Notes under the pieces: model-generated
The model's database searches: none
Told to the model about the DNA's origin: nothing
Seen by the model: the letters and a program-made list of their open reading frames with translations, nothing else
Assembly: GCA_032158295.1 (NCBI GenBank)
Contig: CM063250.1
Coordinates: 751,501 to 815,500, forward strand
DNA: 64,000 nucleotides
Source: Pycnopodia helianthoides
Taxonomy: Eukaryota; Echinodermata; Asteroidea; Forcipulatida; Asteriidae
Direction: 5' to 3'
Shown here: piece after piece, positions 40,322 to 54,410 of the stretch
Numbering within the stretch: position 1 is the first letter of the stretch
How the letters are laid out: the number at the start of each line of letters is the position of its first letter
Translations under genes and position numbers: made by a program

Positions 40322-42195
40322 TGTAATCTAAACAAAATACATCAAGTCCACATCTGAAGCTTTGGTTTGGTTTTGTAATTTATTTAAACTCCCCCTGCAA
40401 AGCCCTATGAGAAAACAATGTAAAATCCAACATATAAAATGCTACATCCGCCATCTCACAAAGTTCAAACTTAAACGGGTGCACACATCAAGGCAGGGTA
40501 AATAGCGCAATAAATAATAATAAAAAACTCCCTGACACAGAGTGCTATAAATAAATTAAAATCAAGCCCCAGTGCCAGCCCTGAAACATGGCCCACTTCA
40601 TAGAAATGGAGATCCTGTGATCACTGACGACGTCTGGCCTAGTTATTTTTTTTCCCTCCTTTTCTTTTCTCTTCTCCCGATGTGGGCAGAGTTCTCCGGT
40701 GAAATTAGCACAGCATGTGCATACGTAGGAGGGAAGCCAGAGCAGCCTGCGATACAAGGCTAAGCGCAATTCTGGGAATAGCTTGATCTGGGTCATAGAC
40801 AAAGAACTGTGGAGGAGGCTCATTATTGATTTTGATTTACATTTTTTTATTTCAAGGGTGATGGAAAATATGAAAGGTGGGTGGTGGTATAAGATGTGGT
40901 AAAGGGTTGGAAGGTTACTGGCAATATTTGTTTATTTCTAATGGAAGTGTCAGTTATTTAAATGGGGTGTTCCTGTTGCGTTAAAAAACACAATCAGTGC
41001 AAGGATTTTTCTCAATAAAAAAATGACGGTCATCTGGGAGTTTTTCAACCTTCAAAAAAGGTCACAAACTGCACATTTTCCTGAAATTGTTTGATAAAAG
41101 CAGCTTTGACAAGTTTACTAGAGGTTTCTAAATTTTCTTTCTGATCTTTTTCACTTCCTGGAGGTTTTACAACTGCCTCCCAGAACCACTCAAAATCAAG
41201 CTAAAACTACTCTTTGATGCATGTTTTATCATAAGTTGATTAGTAATATATTTATTTTACTCTTTGTCTGGAGCTCCTCCCGAATCCCCTTATGTTTTTT
41301 GTATGAACATGCGGATTTTGTGGTCAGCTACCCAAAGGGTCTTGGTTTACATTTCAGGTGGCCCAGTTCCAATGATCCGGCTGTCGAGTCATGAAATTCA
41401 ACGTGACAGAGGGATGAAATGAAAAAGGGAACATTTTGGTTGTGACTACCATGAGAGCATAATCCATTATCCATGGCTTTGGTTTGGAATAATGAAAGGT
41501 AGGGGGGGGAGGATGAGGGCAAAGACGTGACATGAATAACCAATGAAAGATTTATTGCTAGGTCGTTGACAGGCAGGCGTGTGGGATTATGATTCTTGTA
41601 GGGTTGGGTTACAGTGAGAAGTTATTGGTGTTGGCTGTTGGTACGGATGTAATATCATTCCTATAGTTGTAGATGCATGAGGCAAGTCGGTAGGCCCCAG
41701 CGACTAGTCGGTAGACCCTGGCCGCCTTATTGATAAACTGTTTGACCTGATTTGGTTAATGGTCTTGGATCAGTGCTAATCCCGAGCCATGATCCCTGGG
41801 GACATAGAGCAGGACTGACTGATGGTACCAAGCTCTGTGTGCAGACACTATATTGTCATACCAATTCATGTACATGAACATGTAGTACTTGGGATGTGAA
41901 CAACTGTTTTTACAGACTGGAGAAAATAGTAGAAAAGGAATTATGCTGAAGGTAACTAGATAGAGTTAGTTCAAGGGGGAAATCTAAACAGCTTCAGGGT
42001 TGAATTTTAAAAACTACATCCTTAAAATTATAACTCCATTGAGGAAATTATCAGAAATGCGTTAAAACAAGCTGTATAAATAAATGGTGGTCTTACTTTC
42101 TATACTAACAATGTTCATCCCTTGAAAGTAATGACAACATTGACAACCTCTTAAATACAGCAATGAAATCTATTTACTCAAAGCGATCAACTTAC

Positions 42196-42270
42196 CCTTA
42201 CTCTCCAGAGACCACAGCGAAGAAGAAAAACACAAACGAAGCTACGCACAACTTCCCTGACTGAGAAGCC
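42196..42270 (-). promoter_or_regulatory. Candidate 5' non-coding exon of receptor 2
   Basis: A consensus donor (AAGG|GTAAGT, exon end 42196) follows a pyrimidine-rich, more GC-balanced stretch with an inverted CCAAT motif (GCCATTGG) and an initiator-like TCAGTC at about 42260-42270. Spliced to 37717 it keeps the start codon context unchanged. Linkage to receptor 2 is inferred from strand and position. Confidence 0.35.
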
Positions 42271-45200
42271 AATGGCAATCAAATTGTACACAAGGAGGGG
42301 GGAGGGGTAAACTTATGCCGGACCAACCACTGATGCTCAACTGTGTACCAACAGATGGGTCTACATAGAAATCCCAGATCCAAGTTCCCGCTGGTGCCTA
42401 CTTATTACAGCGCTGCACAGGATGAAGCAATTGACAAGCGTCATGAACTGCTGCACGTATACACACACCGCCTGTGACTTTGAAAATCAGGGCACCACGC
42501 TGTTGCACTAAGAACTAGGTGACTGTTGGCTAACCTGAATACGGGTTGACCTCTATCGCTTTTCAGGCAGTCCTGAAATGCAGTTGACCTTTGAGCCAGC
42601 AAAAAGTGGACCACGTCTAAAACTGAACTGGGAACGAGTCCTGACATTACACCAAATGTATTTCAACTCCAGGCGACCTCCTGAGTTGGCATACTAACCT
42701 CAATTTCAACCCCCCATAGATATTGACTGTTGACTTGAATTCTGTCCTTGAGGACCCTGTCTGAAATCTTATCGCAAAAAAGTCTGCTTTTTGGGGTTCA
42801 ATTATTGTAGACATTCAGTAATCACTCATGAAGCAAATTTCAACACTATGTCACATCAAACAAGTACATAGTTTTGGTACCTGGTATTGCCATGGTGTGG
42901 GCCAAGGGGTGGTGCGACTGGGAATCTGTTTAACAAGCAGTATAATATTAACTGGTACAAAAGTCAGGAAACCAGTATAGGAAGGTAGGAGAGGCTTTCC
43001 AAAGCTGTTGTAGTAGTGAGTTAAATTAATGTGTTTACTTTACCAGAACACAAATATTAGTCAGAGTGGTTACAATGACATGTACATCTATTCTCTATAC
43101 ATGACCAGTTCTAACTTGAATTTGTTTTTTTTAATTAAATATCCTCATGGAACACCCCCTCCGCCCACATCAATGATCAAAAATATGTATAATAATTATA
43201 TTCTTTTGTTATCCTGATTCTAACAGTAACACCGAACTCTTCAGCATATTTCAATAGTCTGATCATAAAACAAAGGAGGTAGTGGTATCACTTAAAGACT
43301 AACTAATTGTATATATTTTAAATCATGGCTTTCCTAGCAATAATTTACCTCATCAGATGCATAATGATCAAGCCAACAATTAACCAGTGATGAATAATTA
43401 TATGTCGCTCCAAACATTAACAATGGCTGGGGGGGGGGGGTGTCAAGACAAACAACAAACAAAGAGCCGGATAGAGTGCATGTTCATCTTGTTTAGTCCT
43501 CAGACTAGAAATGTTCCGCCCCAGTGGACTACATCAAAGAAACCAAATGAGTCACGCCAGAACACTTACTTATTTGAATTACCGTTAAATAGTTGATAGA
43601 CTCTCAGACCAAATTAGAGCTTGTTGGATTGTCATGAGAGGATTGTATAAGATTATTGGACCATCCATCCATCCATCTCAATCAATCAAAAGAGGGTGGT
43701 TTACTGTACTCTTGCTATAACTGTTTCCAATTTAATTTACATTACGAGTCCTATTTAGGGTTTTTATGGTTTTCATTTCACAGACTCTTTTTTATTTACT
43801 TTAATTCACTGAGTCATATCTAGGGCAAACAAAAAGACTATAACATCTTTTGTATTGGTATTTATTGTTTTCAGTGAGTCACAGCCAGTGACAAAAAAGC
43901 CACCTTTTGAAAGTCCCAGTGTTTTTGTCTTCAAATTGACCGAATTTTTGACCACATGGGGCACCTTCAAAGGCTTATTTCCTTGCATGACAATCACAAT
44001 TTTATCTTGTTTTGACTGCCTGTACCTTGTTTTCTTGTATCAATGACTAAATAAATAACAGTAATAGTGACAACAGTGGAAAAAACCTGTTTGGTTTACT
44101 TGTTTTGTACCTCATAAATTGTTCCACTTCAAACATGCCCCAACGCCGCCAAAAATACTGAGAGTTCATCAGAAGGGCGGGGTGGGGTTACGATGATTGG
44201 CCTCATTGATGATGAGTCATGTGACAATTCAAGCTGGATTATCTATCAACTACTGCTCATCTAGAATTTACAGTTCTTTTCTCCTCTTTTTCTTTCAATC
44301 TTTAAAGTTTTGGTGGAAATGTCTCTCCTCCCCCAAAAACCACTACCAATATCTTCCTATAAAAAGACAGTTTTGCATTGCCTCAAACATACTTAAGAAT
44401 CCAAACCGTTAATTGGTAAAAACACCAACACTTATTTATATGTGCATTTAACAAAGCTGTTAGAGAATGAAATTATCAAAAAAGTGTTCAGTTTTTTCAT
44501 TCAAACACATTTATATCAATTCTGTCATTGCAAGTTAATATTTTAGTTACTGTTAGTTAAGACAATGGAAATTTATAGAAAGTTTTGATGATAACAAACA
44601 GAGTTTTAAGACAAGTATGGTTGGAGTAGCTGAACAACACTTTTTTATTTAGATCTGGGTGAAGCATTGATTAGTCCATCGACAGTCAAGATGTAGACAA
44701 GAGACAAAGCAATTTGGACTAAGGACAGACAAACAAAAACATTTGGGGATATATACCGAAACAAGATGAGTTTTAATGAGCATTATGAATATTGGAAAAT
44801 TGCCTGATCAAGACCCAAACCTAAAATAAAATTATAAATATCCACTCCAAATAATCATTTGGTATTTCTACTGCAAAGTAAAGATGTATCTTCTATTGAA
44901 AAAAACATGTTGTCTACTTAAGATGTTAAACAATTTACATTGTCAAATATCAAATTCAATTTATGAAAAGGACGTGTAACTCTGCAGTGCCCAGAATCTT
45001 GTTTTCTTCATAACTAAATCACAAATACGCTGTACAACAACTGAATTGGCAGATCAACTGATCAGTTCTTGTCAGAATTTATCAATCCAAAATCCACCCC
45101 TAAATAAAATCAAATGCAATATTTATCAAATTCTATTCAGAAAACCCAAAGAACGTGATTTCCCCCAAACATTCCAATTGTCAGCTCTAATTTCCCCAGG

Positions 45201-45510
45201 CCTTCTGGTCTCACCAACAATCCTGGAGCTGCCCACGGGCTGGGAAAAAAAACCAATAATATTTTTAAGTAATCACATCAAAGTGTTGACAATATACCCG
45301 TTTCGGTTTAAGAAGACAGAAAAAAAAAATCCATCCAAGAAAGGGCACTTGCTTTAACAGAGGTCTATAAATAGCCAAAACAGCGAGGGCCTTGCCATAG
45401 TTTAAGAAGACCGGAGAAAAAAAAAGAAAAAAATGAGGGCATAACAACTCCTTGAGTTTATCTTGGCCTAGATTCCTACTGACCCAGTTTTCTATCCATC
45501 CACCTCGCAG

Positions 45511-45521
45511 TGACCTACATT
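45511..45521 (-). promoter_or_regulatory. Rev-erb/ROR response element match
   Basis: AATGTAGGTCA on the minus strand, a perfect match, in a locally GC-richer non-coding stretch (45460-45700) upstream of receptor 2. Confidence 0.35.
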
Positions 45522-45770
45522 AGTTGCCACGAGAGTGCCTGACAGCTTTTTTACCCAGTGACGGATGCTAGTTTACCGTACCCCCATGACGCCCAGGGTA
45601 ACCTTAGCAGAGAGAGACTCTCTCTCTTCAATGGGTGATCTCCAGCAGCTAAGATAAAAATTCTGATCATGTAGGCTGGCCCCCAACAAATATGCATCAT
45701 TCGCTGGATTTACTCATGTGGATGAGAGATTGTGGCTGCCGTATTATTACATAAAGTGCACGTTGCTCAT

Positions 45771-45794
45771 GTGTGTGTGTGTGTGTGTGTGTGT
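45771..45794. repeat. (GT)n microsatellite
   Basis: Twelve GT units. A 25-base T run follows at about 45859-45883. Confidence 0.97.
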
Positions 45795-45851
45795 ACATGC
45801 TAGCGTTCGTTATTCGGTCAGGGCTGGATTTTTTTCTCTTCTTCTTTTTTC

Positions 45852-45883
<32 letters not shown>

Positions 45884-48054
45884 GGAAAGGAGTAGACATG
45901 CAGGCGGGAGTGATTATTAACGTGACCTGATTTAACGACCTGATTCTAGGCCGCCATCTTCACGGTTGGCATTCATAATGATGCAGCAAGAGCCCACGGC
46001 TATTTCCGATTTATATTGTTTCTACCGCTGACAGGGATCAATCCAAACAGTACTGGCTATATCGATGTAACAAGAAAATTGTACTTAAGTTGACGCTTGA
46101 AACTGAAAATAATGGTTTGGGGGATTTCCAGGCCTGTTTCACATTTGTTCTCACTGGAGATTTCTTATTGTATGAAAGCACTTGCACTTTGGAGAGAAAC
46201 TTATTTGTTTAAAGATAAGCTGGAGCCGCTTTCTTCTGCATTCACAGTTATCACCTCCCCCAACTCATAACAAAGGATTTTTGCTTTTGTTGTTGTTTAA
46301 CCTTCTTTTATATGAGCCTTCTTTATGTTTTGAGTATTTAATAGAGCCAATCTTTGTAATTGTTTTGAAACTCACTTCCTTTTCTTCCTTGATGTAGACT
46401 GGTTGTTCGATTCCAACAAAATGATTCATATGCACACCTGTAAATCAACGTTAACATTTTGCACCTTAACATATAAAATAACTACAAAATTAAGAGACTT
46501 GCGCAAGTCTATTTTTCTTCCTGCTACTTACTATTCAAGGAAACTGTCAATATCCCAACATGAAATGGCAATTTCCTTTTAACATTTGATTAAAGGCTAG
46601 TGGAGAACACATGCCCCGACCCCCTTGCCCAATGTTTGATCCTGATGAAACCCATGTTTATAATTAACCTGTTTTCTCTCTCTCTCTCTGTTCTTTCCTT
46701 AAAAACAACACATAAATTGTTGCTAACTTAGCGCGGTGTTCAGGAGACGAGCTGACTGCACGTTTGTTTAGACAGTTCAGAGAATGAGGTCAGTGAGGAT
46801 TGTTACAGCCTTCGGTGGTTGACACGCATCAGTATTGCGGAGTATTACGGGGTGAGACTTGGGTGTATTTTTCTTGTTTGTGTTTAACACATGACACCTT
46901 GGTTGTGTGGTGGGCTGAATGTTTGATGACCAACATTCAATTTGGCACATCGGATTATTGTCCAATTAAAGTGTCCCAGTTCCCCTGGCAAAAAGTTTTG
47001 CAGAGGTTAAACCAGGGGCTTTGGTTCAAATTTTTCCCTGTAAACTTCAAAATCGAAAGAACATGTGTGATAATTATTTGCAACACTTGGGAAGAGCTGA
47101 AGTGATTGCTTCTATGGGACTTTACTAGAGATTTGCAATAATCCTAAGGGAAGGTATGTTTGTTTGTGTGTGTGTGGGGGGGGGGTGTTCTCCTTGTTCT
47201 GTTGGTACCAAAATAACTGATTGCATTACCAGATGGATAGTTTGGGCAATTTAGTCAACTAATATAACTTCCGATAAACAAAATTATGATACACACATGT
47301 TGGCAAAAACACATCATGATCTTGTTCCAGCAATAGTGTATAAATTTGTCTTCGATAATCATAACATAAAACACTTCCCTATGATATCTTTTCTTAAATT
47401 TGAAGACTGGATCAAATACTTTTCCCAAAATTGATTGACATACCACAGAAGTAATCTTGTTATGGGTTTCATGATGATTTCTAAGAATCGCGGCTGGGAA
47501 ACAAAGTACACCACATTCAAAAATGCTTACTGTCGTACAATGTGGGGTTTTTTAATTGTAAAAAGAAACTGAATCGGAACGTTTTGTCAAAGACTTATCT
47601 CTAGAACCACAAGAAGATTTAGCATCCGAACAAAGCAGCATTTAGTCTGTGGATATATTGTTTTGACATATGTCAGTGCAAGTAATCAATTATGTGTTTG
47701 CAAACAACAAAGAGGTATTACTCTGGTCCTACATGTACTGTACTTGTCAAGCCAGGCATTAAAGACTATCCACAAAAACATTTTCTGAAATAGTCCAAAG
47801 CAAACCCTCAAATTTCCAAGAAGTTCATGCACTTTCATTTATTTATTTTTTTTAGCTTAGGAAATCACATGGGATAAAATTCCGTCAGTTGAAATAAAGA
47901 TTACTATAAAGCCATAGAGTACATTATTTATCTTGGAGATTGGACAGAGAGAGAGATGGTGCATGAATAACGTGTGATAAGACCACAATAGTAGTGCGCA
48001 AACCCAGCTGTTTCAATGCCTACGTGTTGATTTCATGTCGGCATAATTATCTAG

Positions 48055-48078
48055 AGGTCAAGGATACATACAGGTCAA
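48055..48078 (+). promoter_or_regulatory. Tandem AGGTCAAGG nuclear-receptor half-sites
   Basis: AGGTCAAGG occurs at 48055 and again at 48072, direct repeats 17 bp apart. AGGTCA is the core recognised by NR1 receptors; the wide spacing is not a standard dimer site. Confidence 0.25.
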
Positions 48079-49005
48079 GGGAAACCTCATTCTCATGACT
48101 CTATCACATTCACCTTTTAAACGACCCGTTACTTCGCGGAAAACCGTTGTGGTAAAATGAGAGAGGCGACCTATGGAAGAACCGAGGTAGGCCATCTCAG
48201 TTTTGAGCCATCAGAATAAACAATACTGTTATTAATGATTTGATAAAAGACATGTAACACACATCGGTAGTAGTGTCACCTAAAAACAACTCCTTTCATC
48301 TGTGACCCCAAAACAATGGGGAAGGCTAAGGAACTCTTGTTTTTAATTTTTAATGTTATTTCTAAAGTCCAATGACAGCGTTGTTGAGACAGTTATTTTT
48401 CGACCATTGAAGAATAGCTGCAGTTCAATTTTTTTCCACAAAAATTTAGTTGCACAGTATGTCAGCAGCTAAGGCAGATCAGGGATATACAGATCTGAAT
48501 TTAATATGACTAAAAGACTTGTCTTTTTTTCAATATTTAACAAATATAACTTCAATGTTTTTACAGTATGTTTGTGTTCTAACACTATTCCACTCAAATT
48601 ATCACAGAATGACAAAACAATAATTAAAAAAACATTTTTTTAAAAAGGCTTTATATTTCACTCAATATGAATGGGTAATGAATAGTTGGCAACACAAAAT
48701 CTGCATTCGTTTGTTAAACAAAATTGTATTTGAATTAAACTAGTTAATGACAACAATAACAAAAAGTTTCAATTGTTTTCACAGTATTTTTGAATGTGTG
48801 AGGGCATGTGTGAACCAAATTCACTTGATGCAAAACAAGTAACAAGAAATGGGTTTTTCATTGTTGTTATTATAATTATTATTTATTTGTCCACTGGTAC
48901 AAGATAACAACATACAGGCAGTCAAAATACGATTGTATTACAAGAAAATTTGCCGTTGATTGTGGTCAAAAATACAGTAAAAAATACAGAGAAACTGTAA
49001 CATAT

Positions 49006-49580
49006 TTAGGGCTCACATTTTGGAGGGAAAATTCACAAGAATGTAGAATGTACAAGGCTTTGTAGCTCAAATTTGTATTAGACCAAAATTATTTTTACAA
49101 GACCAGCATCAAAATGATTTTTTTTTATCTACACTGTAAACATAAACTGTCTTTATTAGAACAAGCACTAAGAGACGATTTATCTCATTTGTCTTATGGG
49201 TAAGTATATTTTTATCCTCAACTGAATTGAAGATATTTTATATGAATAAAAGTCCACATTTTGTTAAAATTTTACAAGACAATACAGTGAGGAATTTTTA
49301 ATCAATTTAAGAACGACCACCCGACTTGACCTGTCATAAGGTTACTGGTCAGAGGCTGAAATCACTGGCCTCAGGCCTGCAATCACTGGCCTCAGGCCTG
49401 CAATCACTGGCCTCAGGCCGCAATCACTGGCCTCGCTGCAATCACTGGCCTCAGGCTGCAATCACTGGCCTCAGGCTGCAATCACTGGCCTCAGGCCTGC
49501 AATCACTGGCCTCAGGCCTGCAATCACTGGCCTCAGGCCTGCAGTGGGCAGTCAGTCCAGTGCAAAATTCAAGCCCTGGC
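49006..49580. repeat. Diverged CAG..CCCT element with internal 21-bp tandem array
   Basis: The ends (TTAGGGCTCACA; TTCAAGCCCTGG) are inverted. Near the right end, ATCACTGGCCTCAGGCCTGC is repeated about nine times (49360-49543), some units shortened by one to two bases. The ancestral form TTACTGG...CAG is seen in related copies. Confidence 0.75.
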
Positions 49581-50267
49581 CACAGAAAGACTAACAATGT
49601 ATACTGTACAAGTTACATGTATGCCTTCACTGTTCAAAGGCACTGAGATTGACACATAAAAACAACTTTATAAAATGACAAAATATCCAACAAATACATT
49701 CCTAAGAATGATTGGTACTACATGTAGTATCGGCCGCTTTAAAATAGACTTAAAAATCATAAATTTTGGAGGTCTGTAGTGTTAATAAAATGCTTTAAGT
49801 CTTTAACTGTTTCAAGAAAGACAGAGCCATATGTTGGGATGTTAGATAGTCTGTGCATCCCCTCCCCTATCCTCAACCCCCCCCCAGTCCTCCCCCACAC
49901 TCCCCTCTGCATCTGTCTCATTAAATAGAAGTTAACCTATATTCGCTGAAAGCCAAGGTCAAAACTAAGCCGGCCTGGCGCCAGCATGACTGTTGTGATG
50001 AAGCCAGCAGGAATCGAAGCCCTGTCACGGTTAACTCGGTCAAATATTTTGACCGAGTTTAAATGCTATGCTGCTTCTTTAAGTGGAAAATCATTTTTTA
50101 ATGAAGGAGGGGAAAAAAATGGTGTAAACTGTAATTACTTAAATTCATCAGGCCATCATTTTCATAACAATTCATCAATGACCTTCTGAAAACCAGCCAC
50201 ATTTCTAAGAGTGATTTCAAATGTACATGACTGTAGGATCTATTTAGAGAATGCAAACTACATGTAT

Positions 50268-50518
50268 GATTTCACAAAGAGCTACTATGATTGATCTTAT
50301 GATGTATTTGAATCTGAATTGCTAAGCAAAGTGTGATGTCACAATACAAATCATTCTGCATCTGAATTGCTAAGCAAAGTGTGATGTCACAATACAAATC
50401 ATTCTGAATCTGAATTGCTAAGCAAAGTGTGATGTCACAATACAAATCATTCTGACAGTATCGATTACTCATCTAAAAAGCTCATTGTTAAAGATGAATC
50501 AAAGTGTTTTGTGAAATC
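50268..50518. repeat. MITE-like element with three internal 48-bp units
   Basis: GATTTCACAAAG at the left and TTTTGTGAAATC at the right are inverted ends. The unit starting TCTGAATTGCTAAGCAAAGT occurs at 50313, 50361 and 50409, a period of 48 bp. A single related unit lies at 16770-16806. Confidence 0.85.
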
Positions 50519-52976
50519 AAGCCAAGAATAATTAAAACCCTATATCCTTGCATTTCTACATACATAATTAGGGTTTAATTGCACAAAAAGGTTTAACACA
50601 CATGGATACATAGGGGGCCTATTATTTTTATTTGCATCAAAAGGGTACACAAAAGTAAACAAATCTGAATGTAGATTTGTCTGCGTTTACGGTCAAAGCG
50701 TTAAGCACAGAACGATTATGCAGATGGAATTCCTCAAGGTTGTTCTCTAAATAAGTGAGAAGAATTTGCAGACTGACTGAGCTTTAATAATAACAAATAT
50801 CTGTGGGAAAAATATCACAACGCCATCTTGACTCACAACAATATCTGCTCCTAAAATGACTGCTATTGTGTCAACTCCTGGGCTGATTTTACTGATTTTA
50901 ATTTCATCTCAACCTAAACTAGGGCTTCATCAGCAGAATTAATTTCCTATTATCCTTCTGAACTATTTTATTTTGTTAATTCAGCCGCATGCGGAACCAG
51001 CACTTTTGTTTCATTTGCTTCAATCACAATACAAACAAACTTCCCACTTCTCTGAAATTGGGGCAATACGAGGGCTGTGATCAAATCTAGGGCTTCCAGA
51101 GATGGTGGAAAAGGAAAGCAATGAATTTTGAACTTTTGTTATCATGTCTGCATCCCTCGCTAGCCTTTATAAAAGGGAACTGGGGCAGGCTTTCCAGAAA
51201 TTCACCGTAATTTAATATCGCATTCAGAGTAGGGAGGAAACTTAAATGTATTTCAAGTGACTTGGTTCGGCAAGGCAGATATTTCTGAAAGGAGGCATTC
51301 ATTTCTCTGGCTGCTTCTTACTTTCTGGATCACTGACACATATTCTAAAGAACTAAAAAAAAAAGGGGGAAAAAAGAATAAAGTTTGCTCTTGTGGGGGG
51401 AAAGAGGGAAAGGGAGACAGGTTAGGTTCAAGAAATAGCTCAACAATTGATCTTGAATTGCAGCAGCACTTCCTTAAACAAACATTCCTGCTTTTTAAAG
51501 AGAAGTATACAAATAAAGTGTGCACCCTCATTTAGGTGACTATTTTTTATTATTCTAATGCATTTGCCAAAACAGGAAGAAAAGATCTTGTGGTTTAACG
51601 GGAGGGTAAATACCTTTGGTAATTACTCCAAAAATTAATGACAATAAAAACTGACTTCATAAGAAGCACTGCAGCTGTTGATAATGTCTAACATTTTGAG
51701 AAACAGTTCCCTTCAAAGGAATGTGGTTTTAGAAAAAGGGATTAAAAAACACTTCAATCTGAGTAACGTTTCTGCTTGAAGTTTCTCAGATTGTGTATTT
51801 CTATTGCGGATTAATTCTTTGTGCATGGGCATAACCGTCCAGATTTTTGACGATATATCAAAAATGCTGCCATCTTTTGAAATAAATTTTATTTTTTACA
51901 GGTTAGTTTTATTGTACATATCTACACTTTAATTCTTTCTTCTTCGAATTCGATGCATGACTGGATAGTTTTTAGACACTTTGTGTGTTTTTTTTTACTT
52001 GGTCGATAAATCAACTTAAGCTGATCACGATCCTAGGCTTTTGAAACAATGGGTACAAATTGTACGACTGAAGTTAATCAAAGAAATCATTTCCAGACCA
52101 CAGTATCAGTGGTATCCAAATAAATTTGTAAGAATCATTAAATAAGTTCATCTGGATTGCTTGTAAGGGTGTTCATTTTTTTCAAATCCACATTTGAAAA
52201 AAATGAACTTCCTAAATCAAATTGTAGGAATACAACAATAACAATACCAACTCTCGGTTTAACCTTATCACAATGGATTTTTCTTTTTTTACATTTTTGA
52301 CTTGAGAGAGAATGCATTTTCATTGTGCGATGCGGTTTTGTCAACATGCGTATTCTGAATTGAAACAATTTTTTTTATAAAAGCTTTTTTAAAAAGCCCT
52401 TCCCACATCTAAATCTGGCCTTCCTTCATCACTTTTCACAGTTAGGCCGATCTACAGGCCTGCAGGTTGCAGTGCTAGTTGCTTTTGAGGGTCCCTCGGT
52501 TTTATTACCAGAAAGATATAATACAGTTTTTTTAACACTAAATAATAACAATACTAGTATGTTGATAGCCAATATTGCCTCTCAACCAATGACATGCGAA
52601 CTCTATCTTACTGCAGGAGGCCTTTATATCTATGTGTATTACTATTATATACACCACCAAGAGCTTCCTGAAACTAGAACAACTTTGCAATTCGATACCA
52701 GCCAATCCAGGTTAATTTATGGTTCCTGGTTCATATGGTGAAACAAAGGTTAGTTTATCTTGGAATTATTTGTTAAATCTCGTCCGTCCGTCCCCCCCAA
52801 TAAAATAAAATAAACATTGCATGAAGGGTTTCCTTAGGAAATGCGTACCAACATTATTACAAAGAAAAAGATAAAGGGACAGTAGATAATTGGTTTTTCT
52901 TTGTACGTGTATTTTTATTTATCTATTTATTTTTTTAGGAATAGATTCATCCCTACCCTTTTAGTTTTCAATAAAC

Positions 52977-53014
52977 CATGGAGGTAGGAATATTCCTATA
53001 TTCCTACCTCCATG
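52977..53014. repeat. Perfect hairpin, 16-bp arms, flanked by direct repeats
   Basis: CATGGAGGTAGGAATA (52977-52992) pairs perfectly with TATTCCTACCTCCATG (52999-53014), six-base loop. AATAAAC stands directly on both sides (52970-52976 and 53015-53021). Confidence 0.9.
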
Positions 53015-54410
53015 AATAAACTGACACGGTACACCATACAACACACTTGTGAAAACATTCATCAAATAAAAAAAAAACAGTTGTCGGGTTTTTGTTCCTG
53101 ATTATATAAGGCATATTTCAATTGCTGCCATCAAAACAATCATCAGTAATTTGGGGGAGTGGTATATTCTTGACTTTTACATCATGGACATCACATTGCT
53201 TCAAAGAGTTGGTAAATTACTTGTTCAAATGTCATAATCAGTGAGCTTTCAGTTGAAACTCCACTTTTTACCCCTGATATTTACCAATCTTGCACTTTGT
53301 CTTTAAACATAAGAAGAGCAAATTGATTGGAAGGAGAATTCAGGGAACCAAGGAATAAAACAAGTATTATAATATAATAATCATTTGACAAATTAATAAA
53401 CTCACACTAAAGAACTCTCAGACACTTCAATTTCTACTTGAAATACTTTTTTTTTAAGTTGGCTTTTTAAATAATATTTCTGCACTTCAAATCATTTTCT
53501 GTTACTAAATTAATAGTAGGCATAATCAAGAAATCATGTCATGCTCAGATTTTCTCCAAGGTTTGACAATAAACTGCAAATGTTCAACTGCAATTTACTG
53601 CTTATGCATGCTCTTGATCGATGATGATGCTATAAATTTCCATGTGTAAGTTTTGTCTTTTAAAAATTAAAACCGCCTCCTTTATAAAGTGCATATCAAA
53701 AAAATCCAAATACATTTTCAACGGTTCCTGTATTTGCAGCATTCTTCAAGTTGTACAAGGGAAAGAGGGCAGCTCCCATGCATCGGATGGGGAACATTTT
53801 CATAATGCTACTAAATCTTCTTTTAAAATGATATTTTGTTCAACCAAAACAACTTTCGAATACAAATTTTTCCACTTTGAGATAAATAAAATATAAAACA
53901 AATGTCCAATGCCAAATGAAGTAAGATCACAAACACTAGAATACAAGCTGACTGTTTAAGACCGCTTTCTACTGCATGCAACTCAGTTACAGAATTCCTC
54001 CACAAAATCTCAGCATAAAACTACAAAAATTTGAATGAAACACTTCAAAAGACATTCAACCCCATATGACGAAAATAAAAGGACAACTGCTAAAATTAAA
54101 AACGGTTTTAAGCCAAATTTTACTTGAAAAATTACACACAAGTATTTACCAAAAACTTAACAAATTTGAACAAAAACCCATAAAAATCAAATGAACTATT
54201 TTTACAATTTAGTCAGAGAGAAAAGTACAATTTGTCAAAGTTAAGAATTAACTTTTCAAATCTTTACCTTTGGTATTTATTTGGTCAACTTGTTAGAAAT
54301 AAATAGTAGCTTATCATTACAATTGTTCAATTTACAGACTAAATTCTTGAAACTTTCAAAAAATGAACTTTTTAACTTCAAAAGAAAACCAGAACAGTTG
54401 TGCTACTCAC

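Larger units (their letters stand above)
42700..49000. other. Non-coding stretch upstream of receptor 2
   Basis: AT-rich, with simple repeats and a GC-richer island at 45460-45700 that holds a Rev-erb/ROR site match. No coding exon could be supported. Confidence 0.5.

Noticed and set aside
49326..49646. ORF with SLASGLQ repeats
   Set aside because: Translation of the 21-bp tandem array in a MITE-like element.
50313..50456. CRISPR-like array of three 48-bp units
   Set aside because: The units are directly adjacent without unique spacers and lie inside an inverted-repeat element of animal DNA.
52977..53014. A let-7-like microRNA (GAGGTAG core)
   Set aside because: Only a short core matches; the remaining sequence is a perfect palindrome unlike let-7 precursors.
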